In this document: positions 8,225 through 16,198 of the stretch, piece by piece | How positions within the stretch are numbered: the first letter of the stretch is position 1 | Layout of the letters: every line of letters starts with the position of its first letter | Assembly (NCBI GenBank): GCA_021835265.1 | Contig: JAKBQK010000044.1 | Span: 1 to 23,227 of the forward strand | Source: Thermoplasmata archaeon | GTDB lineage: Archaea; Thermoplasmatota; Thermoplasmata; Thermoplasmatales; Thermoplasmataceae | Reading direction: 5' to 3' | Length of the DNA: 23,227 nucleotides | The notes under the pieces: model-generated | The model's input: only the letters and a program-made list of their open reading frames with translations | Databases searched by the model: none | What the model was told of the DNA's origin: nothing | Program-made: the position numbers and the translations under genes

Positions 8225-8484
8225 CTTTTTTTAAAAGCATTTATCACGAGAGTCTGCTCTCCTATCATCCTCTTCAGTTCATTTATCTCTTCTTTCCTGG
8301 ATTGAGGATGTCTCCCATCCGATAGGTCCTTCTTATCGCTCTCGATGAACTGTTCCTTCCACTTGCTCAATTGCGTCGGGAATATTCCGTACCTCCTGCA
8401 TATCTCTGCCTGAGTTGTATTGTGGTCCAGTGACTGCATGACTGCCTGTAGCTTCTCATCTGGAGAGTGCTTGGATCTACTCAT
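8167..8484 (-). CDS. IS3-family transposase orfA (HTH protein)
   Basis: A 105-residue protein with the helix-turn-helix of IS3 orfA: SPDEKLQAVMQSLDHNTTQAE (about 7-27, two helices) followed by CRRYGIFPTQLSKWKEQF, then a charged leucine-rich helix (KEEINELKRMIGEQTLVINAF). It would bind the element's ends. The ATG at 8484 is preceded by a strong AAGGAGGT site with 6 nt spacing. Near the 3' end the sense strand has seven A followed by GG (8225-8232), the type of slippery site used for the -1 frameshift that makes the OrfAB transposase. Residues after that point (from about 87) are poorly conserved, as expected when the useful product switches frame there. orfA itself looks intact, but its partner is not. 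Confidence 0.8.
   Translation of the reverse strand: MSRSKHSPDEKLQAVMQSLDHNTTQAEICRRYGIFPTQLSKWKEQFIESDKKDLSDGRHPQSRKEEINELKRMIGEQTLVINAFKKRFQGGSRRQSLKTSEATCC
8225..8232 (-). promoter_or_regulatory. A7G slippery site for programmed -1 frameshifting in the IS3 element
   Basis: The sense strand reads TTTTAAAAAAAGG. In the orfA frame it encodes F-K-K-R. A -1 slip continues in the orfB frame as K-V-S-R-R-V-K-K-T-V-V-E-D-L-R, which matches the start of IS3 orfB proteins. The A-AAA-AAG heptamer is the known signal in IS3/IS150-type elements. That it works here is inference. Confidence 0.55.
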
Positions 8485-8540
8485 GGGTATACCTCCTTAC
8501 ACACTTCCTTCTCTATATTATTGATCCTATAATGTTCCAA

Positions 8541-8558
8541 CTCTATGATGGTGCAGAC
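8541..8558. repeat. Copy 1 of an 18-nt direct repeat flanking the FkbM gene
   Basis: It reads CTCTATGATGGTGCAGAC and differs from copy 2 (9747-9764) by one base. It lies about 57 nt upstream of orfA of the IS3 fossil, where the terminal repeat of the element is expected, so it may be an IS end. Confidence 0.5.
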
Positions 8559-8570
8559 TATCTACTATTT

Positions 8571-8786
8571 ATCTTATCAATTATGCCATCTAGCACTAAC
8601 TTAATTTACTTTGGGCTACGGTGTGCGTGTTTCCATTCTTATCCCAGAAATCTAGCCGAATCCAAAAGTATAAGTTTTCTTATTTAGATCAAATCTCAGC
8701 GAACTATTCAAAATTTTACGAATGTCGATAGTTATTCTCAATTTAATGGGGTCAAGGAAGGTGATGTCACAAATTGTAAAAGCAAA
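8571..8786. other. Intergenic stretch between the IS3 fossil and the FkbM gene
   Basis: About 216 nt with no open frame of coding appearance, no RNA gene and no clear terminator. It is the 3' flank of the minus-strand FkbM gene. I see nothing further in it. Confidence 0.4.
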
Positions 8787-9680
8787 TTAACTCGGTGTGG
8801 TTTGGAGCCTTTCTGCATAGATATATCCAACGTAATTATGGCTTTCTTCCTTTTTGAGTTGATAAGAGTTAACCCGATACCCAGCAGTCTTGAGTTTGTT
8901 CTCTATCGCCTCTGGTCCTTTGTGATATTCAATTAACATGCGATCGATCTTGCTCAAATCCTCGTCACTAGTGTTCAGAATTGAATCATACTCACACCCC
9001 TCACAGTCCATCTTTAAGAGACAATGTTCTATTCTTAGTTCCTTCATTATGTAAGACAAAGAATACACAGGGACCCTAGTTCCATTCTTAGACTCCTTTA
9101 GTCCAAAACTTCCATTGACTGAGGTGCGCCCATCTATTATCATGTTGTCATTATCTTTTCCAATTCCTGCGTTTATTATGGTAACATTCTTGATATTGTT
9201 CGTTTCAAAATTCAATCTCATTACTTCAACATTCTGAGGATACGGTTCAATAGCAATGATTTCTTTTGCTTTCCTTACTGAAAAATAAATTGCGGTGTCT
9301 CCAATATTAGCTCCAACATCTAGGACAGTTTCCCCCTTTGGATCAAGTGGTTCATAGGCCTGATCAATGAAGGTGTCAATTACAGTGCCACTTCCAACAT
9401 TAGTTTTTCTCAGAAATTTGATGTTTTTTCCTTCAAATTCCAGATAGAGAAAATCTGAATCTAATTTGACCTTGTTCTGAAGTTTGCTAGAAAGAATGTA
9501 GCTCTCATCAGCATTTCTTAGGGAAATATTACGTCCGTCCCTCAAATGAACTTCAAATGGATAGGAGTCTCTGATAGCGTGAAACGATGCAAGAATCCAG
9601 TTCTTATAGTATTTTTTATATCTTAAGATACCCACGAGAGCGTCCTTTGGGTTCACGAGCGAGTATATGGTTAGTTTCAC
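8787..9680 (-). CDS. FkbM-family SAM-dependent methyltransferase
   Basis: A 297-residue class I methyltransferase of the FkbM family, which commonly O-methylates sugar hydroxyls in surface glycans. The SAM-binding motif I is VLDVGANIGDTAIYF (119-133), the acidic end of strand 2 is IEPYPQN (144-150), and the FkbM signature LLKMDCEGCEYDSIL is at 221-235. An N-terminal extension of about 115 residues (strands such as VHLRDGRNISLRNADES) precedes the core. It is longer than in the second FkbM protein at 16199 and may recognise the acceptor. The start is a GTG with no obvious ribosome-binding site; an AT-rich AAAAGTATTT on the sense strand lies about 26 nt upstream, so a leaderless message is possible. 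The gene stands alone, between two copies of an 18-nt repeat, and is divergent from the next GT4. The target sugar is unknown. Confidence 0.88.
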   Translation of the reverse strand: MKLTIYSLVNPKDALVGILRYKKYYKNWILASFHAIRDSYPFEVHLRDGRNISLRNADESYILSSKLQNKVKLDSDFLYLEFEGKNIKFLRKTNVGSGTVIDTFIDQAYEPLDPKGETVLDVGANIGDTAIYFSVRKAKEIIAIEPYPQNVEVMRLNFETNNIKNVTIINAGIGKDNDNMIIDGRTSVNGSFGLKESKNGTRVPVYSLSYIMKELRIEHCLLKMDCEGCEYDSILNTSDEDLSKIDRMLIEYHKGPEAIENKLKTAGYRVNSYQLKKEESHNYVGYIYAERLQTTPS

Positions 9681-9746
9681 TTAATACTTGTGGAGTATTG
9701 AAATACTTTTTTGATCTGCCTCAGCTAAATTTGGAACAATTTTCGG

Positions 9747-9764
9747 CTCTATGATGGGGCAGAC
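9747..9764. repeat. Copy 2 of the 18-nt direct repeat flanking the FkbM gene
   Basis: It reads CTCTATGATGGGGCAGAC, one mismatch to copy 1 at 8541-8558 and in the same orientation. No transposase gene adjoins this copy, so it could be a solo IS end left by deletion or recombination. It lies between the divergent FkbM and GT4 genes. Confidence 0.5.
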
Positions 9765-9808
9765 CATTCCTACTAAAAATGAAATAAGGGAATAATATTG
9801 TCTGCTGA

Positions 9809-10870
9809 ATGGAATTTAAGATTGTAATTCTAAATGATCACCCTTCTAATACCTCCATCGGTATTCTGCTAGAAAGCATAACAGAGAGTATCGGTGAAAA
9901 CTATGAAGTCATAACATTGTTGAACCGTCAGTTGGACAATGAAACTTATCCCGGAAGAATAATTACTGGACTAAATCTGTCGAAAATTTCCTCGTTTTCA
10001 AACTATTCTTTACGGAATATTATTCACCATCGTCTCTTGAAAAAATTCAAAGAGGATAAAGCATTAATATTTTATATAAATCAATCTGTCGCTCCCTTAA
10101 ATTACAATATACAAGGGGCATTAATACAAGATTCTATCCAGGCAATAACGAAAAGTAATTTGTACACAGACAAGTACCTCTATAAGTGGTCAACTAATCT
10201 TAATCTCAAGAAATTCTGTAAGTTCCCTTTACTGCTGGCTAATTCTAATTATGTTAAAGATTCAATATATAAGTACGGATACGAAGGCGAGGTAGATGTG
10301 CTCCATCATTGCGTTCCCAAGCATATTAAAAAAATCGAAGGATTGGATAAAAATAGGGTAAAAGAGCGTTTGGGTCTCCCTCTTGACAGAAAGCTCCTTT
10401 TAAATATTTCTACCAAAGTATACAGAAAAAATTTAGGAATGGTAAGGCAAATTATGAGCAAACTAGATGATTTTTCACTTGTCAGGGTTGGGGATCAGCT
10501 AGAAGTGAAAAACAGTATTAATTTTAAGAATGTAAGTCATTCAGTGATTAACGAGCTGTACAATATCTCAGACGCTTTCTTGTTTCCCTCGTATGAGGAG
10601 GGCTATGGTCTGCCTCTGATAGAAGCTATGTCTGTAGGGTTACCAATAGTGGCTTCTGATATTCCCATAGTAAGAGAAATCGCAAAAGATGCTTCTTGTT
10701 TGGCCAATCCCAACGATTTAGACGGCTTTATAGATTGCGTCATAAAGACAATAGATGACAGAGAATATTATGCTAAGAAAGGAATAGAATTGACAAAGAA
10801 GTTCACTTTTGAGGAGTTTAGAGATGGGTTTCGAAAACATTTAGTTCACATTTACAAGAATTATGCTTGA
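9809..10870 (+). CDS. GT4-family glycosyltransferase
   Basis: A 353-residue GT-B retaining enzyme. The N-terminal domain starts EFKIVILNDHPSNTSIG. The domain junction is near 165-195, and the donor domain holds LLLNISTKVYRKNLGMV (196-212, including the R206-K207 phosphate-binding pair). The E-x7-E motif is E264 and E272 within SYEEGYGLPLIEAMSVGLP. This is the canonical GT4 arrangement, often seen in mannosyl- and rhamnosyl-type transferases of surface polysaccharide clusters, but the donor cannot be deduced. The ATG at 9809 has no GGTGA site; AT-rich sequence upstream (9772-9798) could hold a promoter. It is divergent from the FkbM gene and followed by the second IS fossil, so it appears to be a single-gene transcript. 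Confidence 0.88.
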   Translation: MEFKIVILNDHPSNTSIGILLESITESIGENYEVITLLNRQLDNETYPGRIITGLNLSKISSFSNYSLRNIIHHRLLKKFKEDKALIFYINQSVAPLNYNIQGALIQDSIQAITKSNLYTDKYLYKWSTNLNLKKFCKFPLLLANSNYVKDSIYKYGYEGEVDVLHHCVPKHIKKIEGLDKNRVKERLGLPLDRKLLLNISTKVYRKNLGMVRQIMSKLDDFSLVRVGDQLEVKNSINFKNVSHSVINELYNISDAFLFPSYEEGYGLPLIEAMSVGLPIVASDIPIVREIAKDASCLANPNDLDGFIDCVIKTIDDREYYAKKGIELTKKFTFEEFRDGFRKHLVHIYKNYA

Positions 10871-10938
10871 AGGGTTTTATAGAATTCTAGTAATCAAGTG
10901 TGCTGTTTCTCTCAGATGTGGACAAAATGAAGAAGGGA

Positions 10939-11893
10939 TTAAGTAACGACTCCTGCCGCTTCACCTCCTTTCATCATGTTTCTCTCCTTTCTTAACACTC
11001 TTGCCCTCTCCATCTTCCCCTCTCTTGTGCTCAGCAACCCGCCGGGATTTCCTCTGTAGTACTGCACTGGTGTCAAGTACTGCAGGGAGGAGTGCCTCCT
11101 CTCGTTGTTGTACCACCAGACTGTCTTTGCTATCGCTTTCTCAGCGTCACCGAAGTCCGTTATCACTCTATCGGATAGCGACTCCCTGACGGTCTTGTTT
11201 GCCCTCTCCACTATGCCATTCTGCTCCGGGGTGTGGGGATGATCTTCTTGTGTTTGAGGCCGTTCTCCTTCAGCACTATGCGGAATTCCGTCGATATGAA
11301 TGCTGACCCATTATCGGATTGTATTTCCGGCAATGCTAGAGAATCCCTCCTCAGATTCTCTATCGCTCTCTGAGCTTCAAGACTAACGGAATTTGAGTCC
11401 ATAGACGCTAGAAGAGTATGATGAGTTATGTACCTGCTGAATTCATCAATGAAGATTATGAGATAGAAGAACCTGCTCTTTATCTTCACGTACATGAGAT
11501 CCGTCTGCCACCTCTCGTCGGGTGAAGACACCCTCCATGGCTTTGATGGAGTCCACTGAATTCTATTCCAACCAGTGACCAGATTGTGCTTCTTCAAAAT
11601 CTGTAGATCGAACTGGGAGACAGATAAGCGCAATCCTCGCCTATCATCGCGTATGCAAGCTCACGGAGGTTCATTTTATGATGAGAGAGACGGTAACCGA
11701 CTATCAGTCTCTCATCCTCGTTGTCTATTGCGTAGAGGTTGAACCTACCGTCCAGTATCGCATCCGGAGACAGTCGAGAATAGTACCAGAACCTGGATAG
11801 TCCTAACACCCTTAGCACTTTAGAAATTGAGAATGTGGACCTCTCAATCGTCTTGTTGACTGTTCTTAGAACATCAAAGAACAGTGATCTCAT
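10939..11893 (-). pseudogene. Transposase orfB (DDE, rve type), two 1-nt frameshifts
   Basis: Three overlapping open frames join into one DDE transposase of about 317 residues. Frame 1 (11893 to about 11600) covers the N-terminal HTH part: SISKVLRVLGLSRFWYYSR, then NLRELAYAMIGED. Near 11600 one base is missing (AGATTTTG where AGAATTTTG is expected) and the protein resumes as ILKKHNLVTGWNRIQW, with RWQTDLMYVK (first Asp) and LPEIQSDNGSAF (second Asp). Near 11235-11238 a run of four C on the sense strand, where five are needed, shifts the frame again before TPEQNGIVERANKT (catalytic Glu) and the typical tail WWYNNERRHSSLQYLTPVQY, to a stop at 10939. All catalytic residues survive but in different frames. 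The ATG at 11893 follows AGGTGA by 4 nt. Confidence 0.78.
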
Positions 11894-11897
11894 ATCC

Positions 11898-12190
11898 TCA
11901 CCTCTCTGCTCCCAGTCTTTTTTTGAGTTGAAAGTTCTCCGTGGTGTTTTCAGCTATTGTGTCCTTGAGTCTGGCAATTTCTTCATCCCTGTCCTTTATC
12001 CTCCTGTCGACCTGCCTCTTTCTACCTCTACTTTTGAATACCTCCCTAGAGCTGTTTAGCAGCTAGTTCTTCCAGTAGTGGAACGTCACAGGACTTATAC
12101 CATACTTCCCTGCACAGTTCCGATACCCGGAATAGTACCGTCCAGTCCCTCCAGCACTATTCTCAGATTGTCCAGAGATCCAAGAAACAT
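11898..12190 (-). pseudogene. Transposase orfA (HTH), inactivated by two insertions and a nonsense codon
   Basis: A degraded HTH orfA. From an ATG at 12190 the sequence reads MFLGSLDNLRIVLEGLDGTIP. An extra G near 12125-12128 and another near 12105-12110 must be removed to recover the HTH part: SELCRKYGISPVTFHYWKN. The next codon is TAG (12063-12065), where CAG (Gln) is expected, followed by LLNSSREVFKSRGRKRQVDRR and a long charged helix (DRDEEIARLKDTIAE) to a TGA at 11898-11900. That TGA lies inside the AGGTGA site of orfB, the intact design of such elements. About 97 residues originally. Confidence 0.65.
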
Positions 12191-12230
12191 TCCAAAATTA
12201 TTAACAATTGATGGACCTACCTTTTGTTTA

Positions 12231-14336
12231 TTGAACGTTATACCCAAAAATAATATCCCAAAATTCTATCATAACGACGTGCAGGATTGGTTCAGAACGA
12301 AGTTGTTGTATAGTATTTATGCTGTAATCTTTGTCTGCTACGTATTGATAGGAACCCTTGCGGCGCATCCTTATGATGACGAAGTTTACGCGCAACACGC
12401 ACAATACTTTTATTATATTTTCATGAACCCTGCTTACAACCTTCCTATGGGACTCTACTATGACTTGATTAATATAGGGGGCTATTTTGTTACGATCTTA
12501 TTCTCTCAGATAGGGATTTCAAATTTGCTGACGATACAGATTGGTATTAAGATACCATTTATTATCTTCACTTTTCTCACAGCGTATTTTCTTTACAAAA
12601 TTTTGGAAAATATGGGTTTTAATGGCCATTACGCCTCTCTTCTTCTTCTGACATCACCAATTTATATTTTTACTTCTGTTATTTACGGATCTGCAATCGT
12701 AGTTTCTATGTTTTTCTTGGTGTCTTCGATATACTTTATTCTAAAGAGAAATAATCTTGTCTCTGCAATACTGTTCGGTCTTGCAGCAGGTTCTTATCTT
12801 TATCCCGTATTTTCAGTACCTTTCCTCCTTCGATATTTGTATATTAGAGAAGGGAGGAAGAGCGCACTGCAATTTTTTGTAATTGTCTTAATATTTGTAT
12901 CGATAGGACAGCTGACTGTTTACTACGTCTACTTGATTAGTGGGTACAATTTAATATCACCAAGTTCACCTTCTGCTTACCTTTCTGGAATGCCGGTGCC
13001 TTACTATTCTATTTTTGATATTTTCAATTTATTGGGCATCTCAAACTCGATCCCGGGGTTAACATATGATATCGCTTACTACTCTTTGGCTCTGTTTTCG
13101 TCCTTTTCGTATTTTTTTATCAAAAAGGAGAAAATAAATGAAGATTCTCTACTGTTCTTCCTGTTGATTCAGGCAGTTCTTTTCGCTGCTTTAAATCCAT
13201 ATAATCTTCCAAGCTATATGACTGCATTAATACCATTTGCAATAATATTTGCGATCCGGAGACAAAGTTGGATAATCATAGGGCTTATATGGGTTGCATC
13301 TGTTTTCAGCTTTATAGTCATTGAAACGGTAAATCGAATCGGATTTTTACTTTATTATGCAGACTTGAATCCGAAGATTCTTGAGATCAATAATTCATTC
13401 CCTACTTGGCTTAATAGCTTTGCTGGAGTCACATATAGCGCATTAATCCTTTCTTCCATAATAATTGTTATAAGGTCAAGACCCAAAGGAAATGCATTAT
13501 TTATAAAAAGTATATTTTCTCAGTTTTCTATTGTAGTGGTTCTAGCAATTGTCTCTTTAATAATATTCGCTCCTGTATCAATGGACATCCCGAATAATTT
13601 TTATTATTCGAATCAAGAGAATGTTTTTCAGGCAAGCCCCGTGTCTGATTACCTGGTTGGACAAGCACTTGTTGTTGACTATAAGGTACCCGTTGTTGGC
13701 TTACTACAGAAGAGTAGCCTGAACTACTTCATAGGTTCAATAAAGATGCCATCTACTCTAGAAACAATACTTAACACTTCCGAGAATTTTACACAGAATG
13801 AAACACACTATTCGAGTACTATTACGTTGAGCTTTCCTGTCGATAATCTAACCCTTGAATTGTATGGATTAACATACGGGATTGTGAGTGCAGAATTGGT
13901 CAACAATTCCGAAACACTTTCTCTCAAATCTTTGATTGGGCATCAAAGCAGTGCTTATTACACATTTAAATTCTACACAAGTGCCACTCTTAGCGGAACT
14001 TATGCCTTGAATGTGAGTTCCTCGATTCCGTTGTATGTACAGCATTACAATGTCCCTTCAATATTCCTTGAAGGTTCTCTGAATGCAGGTCAAGCTTCCA
14101 TAAATGGACAAACAGTAACCGGCAATTATATAGGAGCTACTCTTCTCAAACCTGATACGATAGTTACATTTGAGGGCCCTTTCAAGACTATTCCCCCCTC
14201 CCTGCCTTCGTTTTACTTATACCAAGGAAGGAATTTCTTTCAACCGATTGGATCTGCTGAGATAATTGGAGGTGTAATTTTTGCCGCTTTGGTGATATTG
14301 CCGCCTCTCGATTATTTCTACTATAAAAAAAAATAG
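12231..14336 (+). CDS. Multi-pass GT-C-like membrane glycosyltransferase (predicted)
   Basis: About 701 residues if begun at the TTG at 12231. The open frame reaches further upstream to 12078, but that part is antisense to the IS orfA and unlikely to be coding. After the first helix (LLYSIYAVIFVCYVLIGTL) the outer loop carries HPYDDEVYAQHAQ, with D49, D50 and E51 from the TTG: the acidic motif of GT-C transferases that use polyprenyl-phosphate sugars (GT39/GT87-like). About ten further helices include a segment (FILKRNNLVSAILFGLAAGS) typical of these enzymes. A C-terminal extracytoplasmic domain (about 450-665, with several N-X-S/T sequons) ends in one helix and a short basic tail (YYKKK). 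The 5' end may have been trimmed or re-promoted by the IS. It is followed on the same strand by the flippase. Function is inferred from topology and the acidic motif. Confidence 0.7.
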   Translation: MNVIPKNNIPKFYHNDVQDWFRTKLLYSIYAVIFVCYVLIGTLAAHPYDDEVYAQHAQYFYYIFMNPAYNLPMGLYYDLINIGGYFVTILFSQIGISNLLTIQIGIKIPFIIFTFLTAYFLYKILENMGFNGHYASLLLLTSPIYIFTSVIYGSAIVVSMFFLVSSIYFILKRNNLVSAILFGLAAGSYLYPVFSVPFLLRYLYIREGRKSALQFFVIVLIFVSIGQLTVYYVYLISGYNLISPSSPSAYLSGMPVPYYSIFDIFNLLGISNSIPGLTYDIAYYSLALFSSFSYFFIKKEKINEDSLLFFLLIQAVLFAALNPYNLPSYMTALIPFAIIFAIRRQSWIIIGLIWVASVFSFIVIETVNRIGFLLYYADLNPKILEINNSFPTWLNSFAGVTYSALILSSIIIVIRSRPKGNALFIKSIFSQFSIVVVLAIVSLIIFAPVSMDIPNNFYYSNQENVFQASPVSDYLVGQALVVDYKVPVVGLLQKSSLNYFIGSIKMPSTLETILNTSENFTQNETHYSSTITLSFPVDNLTLELYGLTYGIVSAELVNNSETLSLKSLIGHQSSAYYTFKFYTSATLSGTYALNVSSSIPLYVQHYNVPSIFLEGSLNAGQASINGQTVTGNYIGATLLKPDTIVTFEGPFKTIPPSLPSFYLYQGRNFFQPIGSAEIIGGVIFAALVILPPLDYFYYKKK

Positions 14337-14447
14337 TCGAGAAGATGGGTTGAGAGATCTTGAAGTTGCCAATTCTAAAGGACTCAATAACTCTAAGGAA
14401 TGAATTGACCCATCTCCAAGAGACTTTAACAACTGAAAAAGATACTT

Positions 14448-14461
14448 CAAAAAATTAATAT
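14448..14461 (+). promoter_or_regulatory. Candidate leaderless promoter of the flippase gene
   Basis: CAAAAAATTAATAT, with the TTAATA core at 14455-14460, is centred about 26 nt upstream of the ATG at 14483. The A-rich stretch before it could serve as the TFB-recognition element. No Shine-Dalgarno site precedes the ATG, in agreement with a leaderless message. Confidence 0.4.
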
Positions 14462-14482
14462 CCTACTACCATTAAGCTACCA

Positions 14483-16009
14483 ATGGAGAGAGGTCTAGAA
14501 AGTGGCATAGGCTCTGGACTATCTTATCAATATCTGAGCGCTCTGATGTTTGAAGCTTTCGGGGCTGCATTTTACGTGATAATTACCAAGACTTTGTCGA
14601 CAACATACGTTGGAGTCATAACCCTAATTTTGGCAATTTCAAGTCTTCTCAATATTGTGTTTTCTTTTGGGGTCCCAATTAGCGCTCAGCACTTTGTTTC
14701 ATACTACAAAGGTAGGCGAGACTTTGCGGAAATGTGGGGTCTTTCAAGAACATTCATAATCATTGGAACTTTGCTTGCTTTGTCTGGAGTTGCATTCTCC
14801 TTATTAACGGCCAAGACTCTTGCGTCCTTATTCTTTCATAACGTGACCTACTATCCCTTCATATATATGGCATCTTTTTATATAGGAGCGGGAATCATAT
14901 TCGGCGTTTTACATGGAATTACTCTTGGACACCAAATGTTTAGGGCAGATGGGATAATATATCTCCTTTCTGCATCTCTTTCCTACCTGGTGGGACTTCT
15001 GTTCTTGCTGATTTTTCATAGCGTTTTGTATGTTTTTGTAGGTTTTGGTTTAAGCTATCTGTATGGTTCCATAATTTATGTGGTACTGCTCTTTAACAAA
15101 GAGCCTTCCATTAAGGAAAAGAAAAGCAAAACACCTCTTCCTAAGATTCTAGGATACTCTTGGCCCATAATCCTTTCCAGCCTAATAGGTTACGGTTCAA
15201 CTTATGTGGATAGGTTTGTTGTTGCATATTTTCTGAGTCTTTCTACTCTGGGAATTTATGGCTTTGCGCTCACTATTAGTGCTTCATTGGCCTTTTTTTC
15301 TGGGCCTTTGGTAAACATTCTTATACCGAAACTTTCAGAGTATTTTTCCGCTAACGACAAAGATAAGTTGCGATGGGGAGTAAATTTGTCATCAGCACTG
15401 ATGATACTTATATACTCCCCTATAACGTTAGGAGTTGCTTCCATAGCACCACTAGTGCTATCTCTGCTTGCAAGATCCATCTACATGACTGGGACAATAG
15501 CTTTGATTATTCTGCTAGGAATTTCCTCATTGTTCATCCTCTGGAGCGTCTTTTCTTCCGTTATTTATGCAATTGGGAAAACGAAGATATATATCTTGAG
15601 TACATCAATCACTCTAATGTCAAACGTTGCTCTATCGTTCCTACTGATTCCGAGAGTTGGTATGACTGGAGCCGCTATAGCAAACTCGTCCGTTAGCGTC
15701 ATTTCGTTCATTATAACGTACTACTATAGTATTGTCAGGGAAGCGATTGATTTTGATTGGATAACTATTATCAAGATTTGGTCCTGTTCGTTCACAATGT
15801 TTGTCGCAGTAACTTTAGAACGTATTACAATTGGGAACCGTCTAGTCTTTCTCCCATTTTATGTTGCAAGTGGTGCAGTCGTTTATCTTGTATCCTTAAA
15901 CCTGACAAACTCTCTTAGTAGATACAGAATGGAAGAATTCCTAGCGTATATACCAGAGAGATATAACTTAAAGAAAACGGTGAAAGTTCTCTTATCAAGG
16001 GCGTTCTAA
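14483..16009 (+). CDS. Polysaccharide/oligosaccharide flippase (Wzx/MATE-like, MOP superfamily)
   Basis: A 508-residue integral membrane protein with about 12-14 hydrophobic helices spread over the whole length, the size and shape of Wzx-type flippases that move lipid-linked oligosaccharides from the inner to the outer face of the membrane. The N-terminal segment LSYQYLSALMFEAFGAAFYV leads into a first repeat. The second half opens with PKILGYSWPIILSSLIGYGS and a motif YVDRFVVAYFLS that resembles the helix-7 'D-R-ii--fls' pattern of this family. Near the end, SVSVISFIITYYYSI and a basic tail are typical. It lies 146 nt after the GT-C-like gene and before an FkbM gene. It is the only transporter in the window and so the likely exporter of the glycan built by the surrounding glycosyltransferases. 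Confidence 0.87.
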   Translation: MERGLESGIGSGLSYQYLSALMFEAFGAAFYVIITKTLSTTYVGVITLILAISSLLNIVFSFGVPISAQHFVSYYKGRRDFAEMWGLSRTFIIIGTLLALSGVAFSLLTAKTLASLFFHNVTYYPFIYMASFYIGAGIIFGVLHGITLGHQMFRADGIIYLLSASLSYLVGLLFLLIFHSVLYVFVGFGLSYLYGSIIYVVLLFNKEPSIKEKKSKTPLPKILGYSWPIILSSLIGYGSTYVDRFVVAYFLSLSTLGIYGFALTISASLAFFSGPLVNILIPKLSEYFSANDKDKLRWGVNLSSALMILIYSPITLGVASIAPLVLSLLARSIYMTGTIALIILLGISSLFILWSVFSSVIYAIGKTKIYILSTSITLMSNVALSFLLIPRVGMTGAAIANSSVSVISFIITYYYSIVREAIDFDWITIIKIWSCSFTMFVAVTLERITIGNRLVFLPFYVASGAVVYLVSLNLTNSLSRYRMEEFLAYIPERYNLKKTVKVLLSRAF

Positions 16010-16198
16010 GTGTCATTCGTAGAATACTTTATGGTTCTCGAACCATTAGATTGTGTTTAAGTTTTAGTTTTTATAGAAAATTAAAAATTTGTTTACATAG
16101 TTCAAGATACATTGCCGATCAGGTTACCTTCTTTAAGCGAATAAGTAGTGGAATGAAATAGGAAAAAGAATTTTCTATTTAAATGACTTATATTTTCA

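Larger units (their letters stand above)
7500..8570. mobile_element. Decayed IS3-family insertion sequence
   Basis: This segment holds an IS3-type orfA and a broken orfB on the minus strand. The ends are approximate. The orfA side may end near 8541-8558, where an 18-nt motif recurs at 9747-9764, and the orfB side runs to at least the orfB stop at 7586. I could not find a convincing matched inverted repeat at the orfB side, so that end may be eroded or missing. orfB has lost internal blocks, so the element cannot move by itself. Its base composition looks less AT-rich than the glycosyltransferase genes on either side. It lies just upstream of the minus-strand operon but does not interrupt a recognisable gene. 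Confidence 0.75.
10920..12205. mobile_element. Second decayed IS3-like insertion sequence
   Basis: It contains orfA and orfB of a two-gene rve-type element on the minus strand, both broken by point lesions but nearly full length. The protein fragments show no close relation to those of the first IS3 element, so this is a different lineage. The exact ends are not determined; I could not align matching terminal inverted repeats near 10918 and 12210. It lies between a GT4 gene and a GT-C-like gene, and its orfA end directly abuts the uncertain 5' end of the latter. Base composition looks less AT-rich than the neighbouring glycan genes. Confidence 0.72.

Noticed and set aside
11001..11189. Short plus-strand frame antisense to the transposase orfB
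   Set aside because: The opposite strand encodes a recognisable transposase tail; the frame itself has Ser/Thr/Leu-rich random character.
10918..12215. Terminal inverted repeats for the second IS (TGTGGAC near 10918 and GATGGACC near 12210)
   Set aside because: The two motifs are similar only in direct orientation and only over a few bases, so they do not form an inverted pair.
12078..12230. N-terminal 51 codons of the plus-strand frame that continues into the GT-C-like gene, with an ATG at 12078
   Set aside because: This stretch is antisense to the IS orfA remnant, and its translation has no membrane or family character; the membrane protein starts later.
14217..14450. 77-codon minus-strand frame across the end of the GT-C-like gene
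   Set aside because: Antisense to the C terminus of a clear membrane protein and without family character.
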